This document shows positions 37,256 through 44,975 of a stretch of DNA of 64,000 nucleotides, piece by piece. The stretch comes from Nitrospirae bacterium JdFR-85 (GTDB lineage Bacteria; Nitrospirota; Thermodesulfovibrionia; Thermodesulfovibrionales; JdFR-85). Under the pieces are notes generated by a model. That model did not search any database. It saw only the letters and a program-made list of their open reading frames with translations, and was not told the DNA's origin. The stretch lies in contig MTOU01000009.1 of the NCBI GenBank assembly GCA_002011745.1, forward strand, positions 1-64,000. The letters are read 5' to 3'. The position numbers were made by a program, and so were the translations under genes. Each line of letters starts with the position of its first letter. Position 1 is the stretch's first letter.

Positions 37256-37627
37256 TTAACACCTCCTTTTTTCCATGAATTCCTTTCTTCTGAGAATCTC
37301 CCTCATACCTGTGAGTTCCTCTTTTAAGAACCTCTGTATCAATTTCGCAGCCCTATTGAACACTATTGGTTCAGGAGTAGGGTCTTTCAGTGCCTCAATC
37401 ACACTCAGTACTTCAAAGAGCCACTCAGATTCTTCTTTTAATCCTTTGATACCTTCCTCTAAGGGCCTGGTCGGCATAGGCAACTCTCTCAGCGTCTGAA
37501 GAATCCTCCACAGCTTTACTTCCATCATCACTTGGAGAATACTACTAAGTCTACCCAAACAGAACTGTCTTTCCATCAGATCCTCTGCCGAGGCCGCACA
37601 TCCTAATAGTGTTGAAAGAGCAGCCAT
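37256..37627 (-). CDS. Small uncharacterised helical protein, likely member of the SARP regulon
   Basis: 123 residues, no recognisable family. It is mostly alpha-helical by composition, with CAASAEDLMERQFCLGRL near the start and a basic end (REILRRKEFMEKRRC). The three Cys are at residues 10, 23 and 123. No signal peptide is clear. GAAGGAGGG lies 6 bases before the ATG. Its promoter carries the same direct-repeat operator as the pilus operon (37659-37690), so it is probably controlled together with the pilus. It may be a regulator, adaptor or effector; the sequence does not say which. Confidence 0.7.
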   Translation of the reverse strand: MAALSTLLGCAASAEDLMERQFCLGRLSSILQVMMEVKLWRILQTLRELPMPTRPLEEGIKGLKEESEWLFEVLSVIEALKDPTPEPIVFNRAAKLIQRFLKEELTGMREILRRKEFMEKRRC

Positions 37628-37658
37628 ACAATCCCTCCTTCTAAAAATATTTTTAAAT

Positions 37659-37690
37659 ATTATACAGATAGTCGGTAACAGATTGGTTAC
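37659..37690 (-). promoter_or_regulatory. SARP-type operator and promoter upstream of the small gene
   Basis: On the minus strand: heptamer GTAACCA (37684-37690), spacer ATCT, heptamer GTTACCG (37673-37679), exactly 8 bases, then TATAAT (37659-37664). No -35 box is present. This is the layout described for actinobacterial SARP targets: 7-base repeats, 11-base period, 8 bases from -10. It is identical to the site at 44842-44873. Confidence 0.8.
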
Positions 37691-37767
37691 AAATTATATG
37701 CTTGACAACTTTTTGCTCTCTTCCCCATATTCGATGTATAATAGGTGCCTCATTGAAGAAGGAGATC

Positions 37768-40700
37768 TTATCCTTCTCTAACATCCCTATATAGGTCTTT
37801 TGTTTTCTCAGAGGGCTCTACCCCCAGTATTCCTTTCAGGGTATTGAAGCATCTCTGATATGTAAGCACTGCATCGGCCTTTCTGTCCATCTTCATGTAA
37901 AGGAGCATTAATCTCTGGTATAGTTCCTCCTGCGTGGGTGTCATCTCAATCCCCCTCTGGTATAAGTGTAAAGCATCCTCTAAGGAACCTTCTTTCTCAT
38001 AATGCTCTCCTATTCTCAACACACACTTAACGAATATATCCCTAAGCCTCTCTCTCATCTGATAGGTCCATGGGGTCATGGTACTGTCGGGTAGAAATTC
38101 TCCCCTGTAAAGTTCAAGTGCTCTCCGCATCAGCTCAGTGGCTTCTGATTGTTGTCTTCTGTGCCAGAGTCTTTCTGCTTTGTAGAACATCTCCTGAAAG
38201 GTGATGGCATCAATCCAGACAAGTCTATGGTCTATACTAAGTGTACCGTCCTGATAGGAAATACATCTGTCACTGCCAAGGAGTTTTCGCAACCTGTGAA
38301 GGGTGGTTAACACTGCTCTGTGAGCATTTTCAAGTTCCTTCTCTCCCCAAAGCATCTCTACTATCCACTCCTCTCTAACACTCTGTCCTCCTGCAGCGAC
38401 AAGAAGTCTCAACATATCAAGAGGTCTCCTCTGGGATTTCCTTGAAACAGGTATAGGAACTCCCTCCCTATAGATTTTAAAGTCTCCAAGGGTATAAACC
38501 TTTATCTGCCAGGGCCAGTCCACTGTGTCAAACACAGGTATATCAAACATAAATCTCCTCTGTCTTATAAGCTCCTTCAGATAGTCTGTCTCAATCCCGT
38601 ATTGAAATGCCTTTACAGCAAGGGAGGTCTTATCAATGGGTACCCAAGTGGAGAAATTCAAAAGCCTCCGCTGCCTACCAAGGACAAGAGCATTCTTGAG
38701 CAATGCAAACCCCTTCTTCTCTTTATTCTGTTGAAAGGCGAGCTTTGCCTTCAGTAGAAGAAACATAAACTTCAGTACTGAAGAGTTCAGATGGCGATTG
38801 AGTCTCAACCCTTTGCTTATATGTCTGTCCGCCTTTTTTATCTCTCCTTTTTCAGCAGCCGTTACCGCCATCACATACTCAGCCTGAATTCTACAGTGGT
38901 AAAGTCCCATCCTCTCTGCAATCCTGTGGGCATTTGTGGCATGAATAGAAGCTCCATAAATGTTGCCCCTCTGTAACAAGAGCCATGTATAAGAGTAGTG
39001 ATAGTAGAAGAGGTCAAAGGGTCTTAGTCTTGAGAAGTTCTCCTCAAACAACTTGAGTTCACTCTCTGCATCTTCAATTCTCCCCAGTATAAGCAATGCA
39101 CAGATGAGATGGAATCTCAACAAAAAGTCCCAGAGTTTAATACCATGATACTCTGTAAACTGGAGTGTCTCCCTTACTACTTCTATGCACCTCTGAGGCT
39201 CTCCTGCACTCCAGAGATACCATGCCTGTATCATGTTAAATAGTATTCTGGGCAGTGGTGGAGCTTCAGAGGTGTTTATTATCTTTGTGAAAAAACTCAA
39301 TGCTTCTGCAGCCTTAAAAAATTCACCCTTCCAGAGATAGACAGACAAGAGCGCCACAGCAGCATATATCCTGTCTTTTGTCTGTTCAGCTCTATGGAGA
39401 ATCCTTTCTGTCTCTTGCTGCCATCTCTGGAAATCCTTGTAATGAGGATATCTGTGGATAAGGGCCATCAACATCCTTGGTGCAATCATGTTAGAGAGCC
39501 TTTCGGGGATACTGGAATACACACTCTGGAGCTCCTCAAACCTCTGAATCCACCTATCTATGATCTCTCCACTTGATGGATTGTTAAGGATACACTCTAT
39601 TGCTCCTGCTAGACATCTATACATACCTTTTATATCTTCACGTGCTTTGTATAAACTGAAGGCTCTCTCAAAACTATCAAGCACCTGATGTGGCACCTGG
39701 GGAGGACTACAGTATGCCAGATAGTACATAATATCTGGGTCTGTCTCCACAATCTCCGATGGCAGGGCCTGAATCCATTCACTGAGTATCTTATGTCTGC
39801 CCTGTTCTATGAATCTCTCTGCATGTCTTAGAAGAAGTCTTCTAAGAGAATCATTATCAGAACACAGGTGATACAGCCTGGCCGCCTCCTCCAGTTCTCC
39901 AGCCTCCTCCAGTACCTTGCCGCTTAAAGATTTTATTTTTAGAGAATGTGCTTGTGGATAGTCTCTTTCCAGTTTATTCCTCAAAAACGCTCTGAAAAGG
40001 GGATGGGTCTGGTAGATTATGGGTTCACCCCTCTGGCGGGTTATAAATACACTGTTTCTGTATAGAAATTCTAATATGTCTTCCGCATCTTCTATATCTG
40101 ATACATTCTTTGCCATCTCTGCGGTGAACCTGCTGAGATAAACCGTGCTGAGTAATAACTGCTGTACAGGAAAAGCCATTTTGTTAAAGACTTCGGCAGC
40201 AAAGAACTCAAAGACTCCTTCATGGTTCTTTATATTAGTATCATCGGTGTTAGTAAGGTTATTTATATCTTCACAGAGCAGAACCACCCCTGCAGCCCAG
40301 CCTTCTGTCATCTGATAAATACGATCAAAGAGTTCAGGGGAAGTTTGTTCTCTACGAAGTTTTATCACTTCTTTTGTCTCTTCATAATTAAGCCTCAGGT
40401 GTTCATACCCAATAACCCTTATCCTTCCTGAAAGAACAAGGTGGGTAAATCCCTGTGGAGGTGGGTTACGGCTCAGAAGAATAAGTTTTATCTCTGCAGG
40501 AAGGCATTTACACATCAACAGCAGTACCTGGTAGAAGGCCGCACTCTCATCCACCTCATGACAGGAATCAAAGACTATTACTGAGTGTGGCGTCAGATAT
40601 TCAAAGGCTTTTTCAAAGAACCTCTGGGTGAAGGTATTTATATCAAGAAGATACTCTCTTGTCAGAAGGGGCAGATTAACCTCCTCCGAGACCAGCGATC

Positions 40701-40968
40701 TAAGGGCCATCCGGAAATAATAAAATAGATTTGCTATATCTTCATCTGAGTGATCCACATTGTACCATAGCACTGGCAACGGATGTTCTTGGAGCCAACT
40801 CAACACAAGGGAGGTCTTCCCTGCCCCTGCAGGAGCATAGACCCAAATTACCTGGATCGATGAATTATCAATGAGTGAGAAGAGCCTCCTTCGCGGATAT
40901 AACTTTATCCCCTCCGGCCTTCTTACTTTCGAAGAAACAAAGTTCATATCCACCTTATTATGGAGCAT
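37768..40968 (-). CDS. Large SARP-type transcriptional activator with STAND/MalT-like ATPase
   Basis: 1066 residues. The N-terminal ATPase has Walker A in VYAPAGAGKTSLVLSWL and Walker B HSVIVFDSCHEVDE (about 40-140), as in MalT/LuxR-type STAND proteins. A long middle region of TPR-like helices (about 350-800) follows. A C-terminal OmpR-type winged helix (about 817-915, KVYTLGDFKIYREG to DRLVWID-like) and a bacterial transcriptional activation domain (to the end) follow that. Architecture and the nearby direct-repeat operators agree. It likely activates the chaperone-usher operon and the small gene at 37256. The ligand is unknown. Confidence 0.88.
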   Translation of the reverse strand: MLHNKVDMNFVSSKVRRPEGIKLYPRRRLFSLIDNSSIQVIWVYAPAGAGKTSLVLSWLQEHPLPVLWYNVDHSDEDIANLFYYFRMALRSLVSEEVNLPLLTREYLLDINTFTQRFFEKAFEYLTPHSVIVFDSCHEVDESAAFYQVLLLMCKCLPAEIKLILLSRNPPPQGFTHLVLSGRIRVIGYEHLRLNYEETKEVIKLRREQTSPELFDRIYQMTEGWAAGVVLLCEDINNLTNTDDTNIKNHEGVFEFFAAEVFNKMAFPVQQLLLSTVYLSRFTAEMAKNVSDIEDAEDILEFLYRNSVFITRQRGEPIIYQTHPLFRAFLRNKLERDYPQAHSLKIKSLSGKVLEEAGELEEAARLYHLCSDNDSLRRLLLRHAERFIEQGRHKILSEWIQALPSEIVETDPDIMYYLAYCSPPQVPHQVLDSFERAFSLYKAREDIKGMYRCLAGAIECILNNPSSGEIIDRWIQRFEELQSVYSSIPERLSNMIAPRMLMALIHRYPHYKDFQRWQQETERILHRAEQTKDRIYAAVALLSVYLWKGEFFKAAEALSFFTKIINTSEAPPLPRILFNMIQAWYLWSAGEPQRCIEVVRETLQFTEYHGIKLWDFLLRFHLICALLILGRIEDAESELKLFEENFSRLRPFDLFYYHYSYTWLLLQRGNIYGASIHATNAHRIAERMGLYHCRIQAEYVMAVTAAEKGEIKKADRHISKGLRLNRHLNSSVLKFMFLLLKAKLAFQQNKEKKGFALLKNALVLGRQRRLLNFSTWVPIDKTSLAVKAFQYGIETDYLKELIRQRRFMFDIPVFDTVDWPWQIKVYTLGDFKIYREGVPIPVSRKSQRRPLDMLRLLVAAGGQSVREEWIVEMLWGEKELENAHRAVLTTLHRLRKLLGSDRCISYQDGTLSIDHRLVWIDAITFQEMFYKAERLWHRRQQSEATELMRRALELYRGEFLPDSTMTPWTYQMRERLRDIFVKCVLRIGEHYEKEGSLEDALHLYQRGIEMTPTQEELYQRLMLLYMKMDRKADAVLTYQRCFNTLKGILGVEPSEKTKDLYRDVREG

Positions 40969-41145
40969 AGAAACCTTAAGACCCTACTATATATACTTTA
41001 TTTGATTATTTTAAATCAAATGGTAAGTGTCCTCTTTTAACCATCTATACAAATCAGACGCCTGTTGAGGAAAATGTCTATATCTGCTACCTTTGAATGG
41101 TATCCTCATCACAGTCTCGTTAAGGTAGTTTAAATGACAATAGTT

Positions 41146-43470
41146 TTAATCTTTTTCTTCTCTGCACACAACCTCTCCAACATTGACTATCAGATCTTCA
41201 GACTCCGGAACCTTGAGACTCGTTCTACATTCTCTGTCTCCTTTAAAGAGCCTTATGGGATACTCCCCTGAGAGTATATCTTCTATGTAAAAGAACCCGT
41301 CTTTGCCTGTGACGCTCTGGATGGTTTTATCATTAATTGTTAGCTCAAGCCCAACGAATTCTGCTGGGGTCTTCCTGTCCTCTTGTATCCAATACAGATA
41401 CCCCTCCACAGCTCTCAGTCTCTTTACAGAAAATTCCACAACCCCTCCACTCCGGTAATAGGGAGCCACAGTCCTGACACCCTCTGTAAGGCTGTAGCCC
41501 AAGGGCAACTCCTCTGCAGACACCGAAATGGTATTCTCACTATAGGCAGTCAATTCAGACAGAAACAGGGTACCATCTCTGGAGGTCTCTCCCATGTACT
41601 GGCCGTTCAGTCTTACCTTTATATCCTGAATACCTGTGCTTACCAGGGCAAACCCTTCATGGATTGGCCTGCCCAGATGGAGTTCTCCGTTAATCATAAC
41701 AACAGAGCCAGAAAGGTTTATCTCTATTGTGCCTGTTGAATCTGATTTCCAATACTCTCCTGAGAGGTTGAAGTTTCTACCGTGATGTTCCAGTCTTGTA
41801 TTACCCTTCAGGGATGTCTCAGAATTGAACTCTCCTTCAACCTGGACCCTGTAGCCTGTTCCTGGGCCTCTGGGAGGATTTTTGTGGAAGGAGGCTACAG
41901 CAGTAGTACCATCTTCTTCACCTTTGACCCTCACTGAAGAGATATGTCCATTGCCCAAGGGCACCAGAAGTCCAAACTCTACCAAGTCATTCTCCTGTCC
42001 TGACTCCCATCTCCTGCTTCCCCGAATGTAAAGAGAGCCTCCACGGAACAGGTGTCTCTGATACTGCAGAGAAAGCCTTCTTGTATCCGTCTGATGGCGA
42101 TAATTCGTCTCTGCGTAGGTGGCTGAAAGATAGCCCGCCTTTCCGAGGCTAAACCCCAGCCTGACAGCCCATTCAAGGGCAGGTATTCTGAGAGAGTCAG
42201 TGCTGGAGAGGTTGGCGTACCACTTGGAGAATCCTCTCAGGCTGAGTCCCAGTTTTACAGGTCTTGAAATGAGGTTAATCGCCATAGAACCTCCAAAACC
42301 TGTCCGGTGCTCCCTCATACTTATGGAGCCTTCCAGGTTTACTTCTGCAGTGTTTAAGGCCAAGATAACGGAAGTTACCCCCAGGTTGAAGGTCTCGGAG
42401 TCTGCCTCTGCCCTTATCCCTGCAGTACACCACTCTGTGAGCCCCCGTCTATAAAAACCGAGTCCTGAAAGCCTGCTGTAGTGGAAGCTCTTTTCGCCCA
42501 GGTCTTCCCTTCTGAATCCCAGAGAGAGGCTGTACTCTGAAAGACCCGGCCTGAGAAGACGCGAGGGTATGTAAAAGGGTCTTTTTATTATCCTCTCCCT
42601 TCCGTAGGCGTCTCTTATAATAAGCCTGATCTCTCCTGCCCCAGGTGTGACAGGCAGGTCTGAGAGATAGAACTCTCCGGGGGGTAAGTCAAGTTTTTCT
42701 ACAAGGCTGTCATTTACGTAGATTTCCACTGTAGAGGGGCTGTCAAGTACTCCTTCCACCCCGAGCCCGGGATACCGCAGGAGATAGGGTTTCAGGAGAA
42801 AAGTCTTTTCTATTTTTATACCACCAAAGGTGCCTGCGCTACCGAGCCCTCCAGAGGTAGCCTGAAAGTCTCCGATTACAAGTCTGTGAAGGGTATCCAC
42901 TCTGTCAATGGTAACACTGGTGAGCATCCTTACAAGTCTGTCCTCTGTTGAAGAGTGGACATAAGAAAAATTAGAGTAAAAAAGAGGTTCTCCAGCCCTC
43001 AGAACGGTTTCAAAAGCCCCCCTCAAACTGCCTTTGCTGAACCGGTCATCAGCGTGCCAGGAGATAGAGTAATTCGTATAAAAGGCATTGGTCTTGAGGT
43101 ACTCAGCCTTGAATGGTCGCTCCCGGTGAAGACTCATCCTGGTGGGCACCAGCAGATGTGGATCTGCCTCTATGTAGAGAGTCACTTCCTCTGGGTCTAT
43201 TCTAAAACTGAGTCCTTTTATTGAGCGAAGGGAGACTTCCTCTGCAAAGATAGACTCGCTTTCTGTAAGTCTCAGCCCTATCTGGCTTAGGTCCGCCTTT
43301 CTTAGAAGGATATCTCCATCAGCAGTAAGGGTGAGTATAAAGTCCCCCCTCGGCTGGCCGTTGAGGATGACCCTAAGGATTACTTTTTCTGAGGAAAGGG
43401 CCCATGGAAGGTTGAGGCACAGGGTTAAAAAGGAGACACCCCATAGAAGACATACCAATCTTCTGATCAT
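41146..43470 (-). CDS. Fimbrial outer-membrane usher
   Basis: 774 residues with a signal peptide (about 1-26). N-terminal domain (VILRVILNGQPRGDFILTL) followed by a beta-barrel region with usher hallmarks: IGDFQATSGGLGSAGTFGG, VEIYVNDSLVEKLDLPPGEFYLSDLPV and AYGRERIIKRPFYIPSRLLRPG. The C-terminal part ends in a carboxypeptidase-regulatory-like domain (VGLELTINDKTIQSVTGKDGFFYIEDI) and CRTSLKVPESEDLIVNVG. It exports and anchors pilus subunits handed over by the chaperone. It overlaps the chaperone gene by 4 bases. The distribution of domains points to the archaic/CS1-like side of the family. Confidence 0.9.
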   Translation of the reverse strand: MIRRLVCLLWGVSFLTLCLNLPWALSSEKVILRVILNGQPRGDFILTLTADGDILLRKADLSQIGLRLTESESIFAEEVSLRSIKGLSFRIDPEEVTLYIEADPHLLVPTRMSLHRERPFKAEYLKTNAFYTNYSISWHADDRFSKGSLRGAFETVLRAGEPLFYSNFSYVHSSTEDRLVRMLTSVTIDRVDTLHRLVIGDFQATSGGLGSAGTFGGIKIEKTFLLKPYLLRYPGLGVEGVLDSPSTVEIYVNDSLVEKLDLPPGEFYLSDLPVTPGAGEIRLIIRDAYGRERIIKRPFYIPSRLLRPGLSEYSLSLGFRREDLGEKSFHYSRLSGLGFYRRGLTEWCTAGIRAEADSETFNLGVTSVILALNTAEVNLEGSISMREHRTGFGGSMAINLISRPVKLGLSLRGFSKWYANLSSTDSLRIPALEWAVRLGFSLGKAGYLSATYAETNYRHQTDTRRLSLQYQRHLFRGGSLYIRGSRRWESGQENDLVEFGLLVPLGNGHISSVRVKGEEDGTTAVASFHKNPPRGPGTGYRVQVEGEFNSETSLKGNTRLEHHGRNFNLSGEYWKSDSTGTIEINLSGSVVMINGELHLGRPIHEGFALVSTGIQDIKVRLNGQYMGETSRDGTLFLSELTAYSENTISVSAEELPLGYSLTEGVRTVAPYYRSGGVVEFSVKRLRAVEGYLYWIQEDRKTPAEFVGLELTINDKTIQSVTGKDGFFYIEDILSGEYPIRLFKGDRECRTSLKVPESEDLIVNVGEVVCREEKD

Positions 43471-44207
43471 CTTTCCTGTAAGGGCTTCCAGGTGTAAGGG
43501 TCAAGGTCAATCTGTTTTTCGGAGTCCCTGGTTTGGAGAATGAGGATCAGCCTGTTGAGACCAGAGGGTTGTGTTTTGGGCGCCTCCACTTTAAATACAC
43601 CTGTACGACCTGCAAGCACATACCAGCCCGTGGCCTCAATATTGAATAGTGCGGTACCTTCACTGTCAAGACCCCTGAGGATAAGTTTCTTAAGCATTAG
43701 ATGAACATTGCCGGTGTTTTCCACATAAACTATAAAATCTCCTTTCCTTTTTTCTGTCTTTATTATTCTGAAGGAGACTCTTCTTTTCTCAGGCATCACG
43801 AAGACAGGGATCCCAATCCTTACTGCAATCTTGAACGCCCTGTCAGTCCCTTCTGAAACAGGTAGTTCCCTTACAAAGACTCTGTAGGTCTTCTCCACTT
43901 CTGGCCACCTACCGCTGTAGCCTACCCTGACAAGCCTTTCACTGCCAGGACTTATCTGAAGGATCCGTGGATAAAAAATGAGACCTTTTGACTCAGTGTA
44001 AACATCCTTCCCGTTCTCAGACTGCCCCCAGGAGAACCCTTCTATCTGAAGGTACATTGTCACCTCGGTCCTGTTAATGAGTCTCAATTCCGCTGTCCTG
44101 TTTTCTGCTTTAAGAAAGACCCTTAAAGGATAGACCATAAGGGAACCGCTGCTACAGATCGAAGCAGTAAAAAGGATTATTAAACTGCCCCAGAGAAGTC
44201 TCTTCAT
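43467..44207 (-). CDS. Periplasmic pilus chaperone (PapD-like)
   Basis: 246 residues with a signal peptide ending about residue 21. The first Ig-like domain has LMVYPLRVFLKAENRTAELRLINRTE, IFYPRILQISPGSERLVRVGY and the FVRELPVSE beta-strand typical of FGS/FGL chaperones. The second domain is short, with VHLMLKKLILRG. It folds pilin by donor-strand complementation and passes it to the usher. It overlaps the usher gene by 4 bases and lies 47 bases after the pilin gene, separated by a strong hairpin. Confidence 0.9.
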   Translation of the reverse strand: MKRLLWGSLIILFTASICSSGSLMVYPLRVFLKAENRTAELRLINRTEVTMYLQIEGFSWGQSENGKDVYTESKGLIFYPRILQISPGSERLVRVGYSGRWPEVEKTYRVFVRELPVSEGTDRAFKIAVRIGIPVFVMPEKRRVSFRIIKTEKRKGDFIVYVENTGNVHLMLKKLILRGLDSEGTALFNIEATGWYVLAGRTGVFKVEAPKTQPSGLNRLILILQTRDSEKQIDLDPYTWKPLQER

Positions 44208-44219
44208 CTCTTTATTTTA

Positions 44220-44244
44220 TGAGGCAGGCATGATGCCTGCCTCA
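44220..44244 (-). other. Intercistronic hairpin between pilin and chaperone genes
   Basis: A perfect 11-bp stem (TGAGGCAGGCA / TGCCTGCCTCA) with a 3-base loop. It is followed in transcription by ATAAAAT rather than a U-tract. Such elements usually stabilise the upstream pilin message or partly stop transcription, so that pilin is made in excess over chaperone and usher. Confidence 0.65.
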
Positions 44245-44254
44245 AAGGGTTGCT

Positions 44255-44791
44255 TTAATAGACTACAGTGATGGTAACAGTGTCATCTAAATCCACCACT
44301 TCTGTCAGGTCCAGCGCCTGCTGTGCTTGTCCATATACAGTGTATGTCTGATCAGCGCCTGTGCCTGTGAATGGCCCTGCGCAGGAATAGGTACCATAAG
44401 TTGGCGATGAGGTGCAGGAATCACCCCAGACAGTGGTTCTGGCAGCATCGGTGTATAACTCATACAAAACCTGGTAACTTACTATATTATATTGGTCTAA
44501 GCCTGTCATACATCTGCTATTACTACAATTATACAGATTAAGACCTCCATCAATTCCTATCTGGTAAGGGGTTCCATTAGGTGCATTAACCGTAATAGTA
44601 GCCTCTGCGTTGGTGGGCCCTGTAAGGCTGAGGGTACCAAAGTTTAAGTCCGTTGCACTGACGGTTGCTGCCTGAGAAGCTGGATTCACAGCAAGAACAT
44701 TCATTGTCGTACTCACCTCGGCTGCCCACAGCCCGCCTGCCATCAGCAGGGCTATTATCATAACAATCATTACCAGATAGCCCTTCCTCAT
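44255..44791 (-). CDS. Spore-coat-U-type pilin subunit
   Basis: 178 residues with a signal peptide (about 1-23, ending LWA). The SCPU domain starts STTMNVLAVNPASQAATVS, has LNFGTLSLTGP and Cys pairs (NCSNSRC; DSCTSS...YSCAG), and ends DTVTITVVY, the donor-strand type end. These subunits build archaic Csu-like chaperone-usher pili. It is the only subunit gene in the locus, so the fibre may be homopolymeric. GGAGG stands 8 bases before the ATG. Transcription is from the SARP-type promoter at 44842-44873. Confidence 0.88.
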   Translation of the reverse strand: MRKGYLVMIVMIIALLMAGGLWAAEVSTTMNVLAVNPASQAATVSATDLNFGTLSLTGPTNAEATITVNAPNGTPYQIGIDGGLNLYNCSNSRCMTGLDQYNIVSYQVLYELYTDAARTTVWGDSCTSSPTYGTYSCAGPFTGTGADQTYTVYGQAQQALDLTEVVDLDDTVTITVVY

Positions 44792-44841
44792 AACAAGTAC
44801 CTCCTTTTAATGAAACTCTCTGTGCCTATGGCACGGGATAT

Positions 44842-44873
44842 ATTATACTGACGACCGGTAACAGATTGGTTAC
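44842..44873 (-). promoter_or_regulatory. SARP-type operator and promoter of the pilus operon
   Basis: Minus strand: GTAACCA (44867-44873), spacer ATCT, GTTACCG (44856-44862), 8 bases, TATAAT (44842-44847). No usable -35 box exists, which fits activator-dependent transcription. A 21-base stretch covering both repeats is identical to the site upstream of the gene at 37256-37627. Confidence 0.85.
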
Positions 44874-44975
44874 AAAATAGCATATATCTTTCTTGCATTC
44901 CGAAATGAAAGAGCTTTTATAGATATATACCCCAAAAAACATAAAATTTCTGTTATCATAAAAAAATCTACTGTT

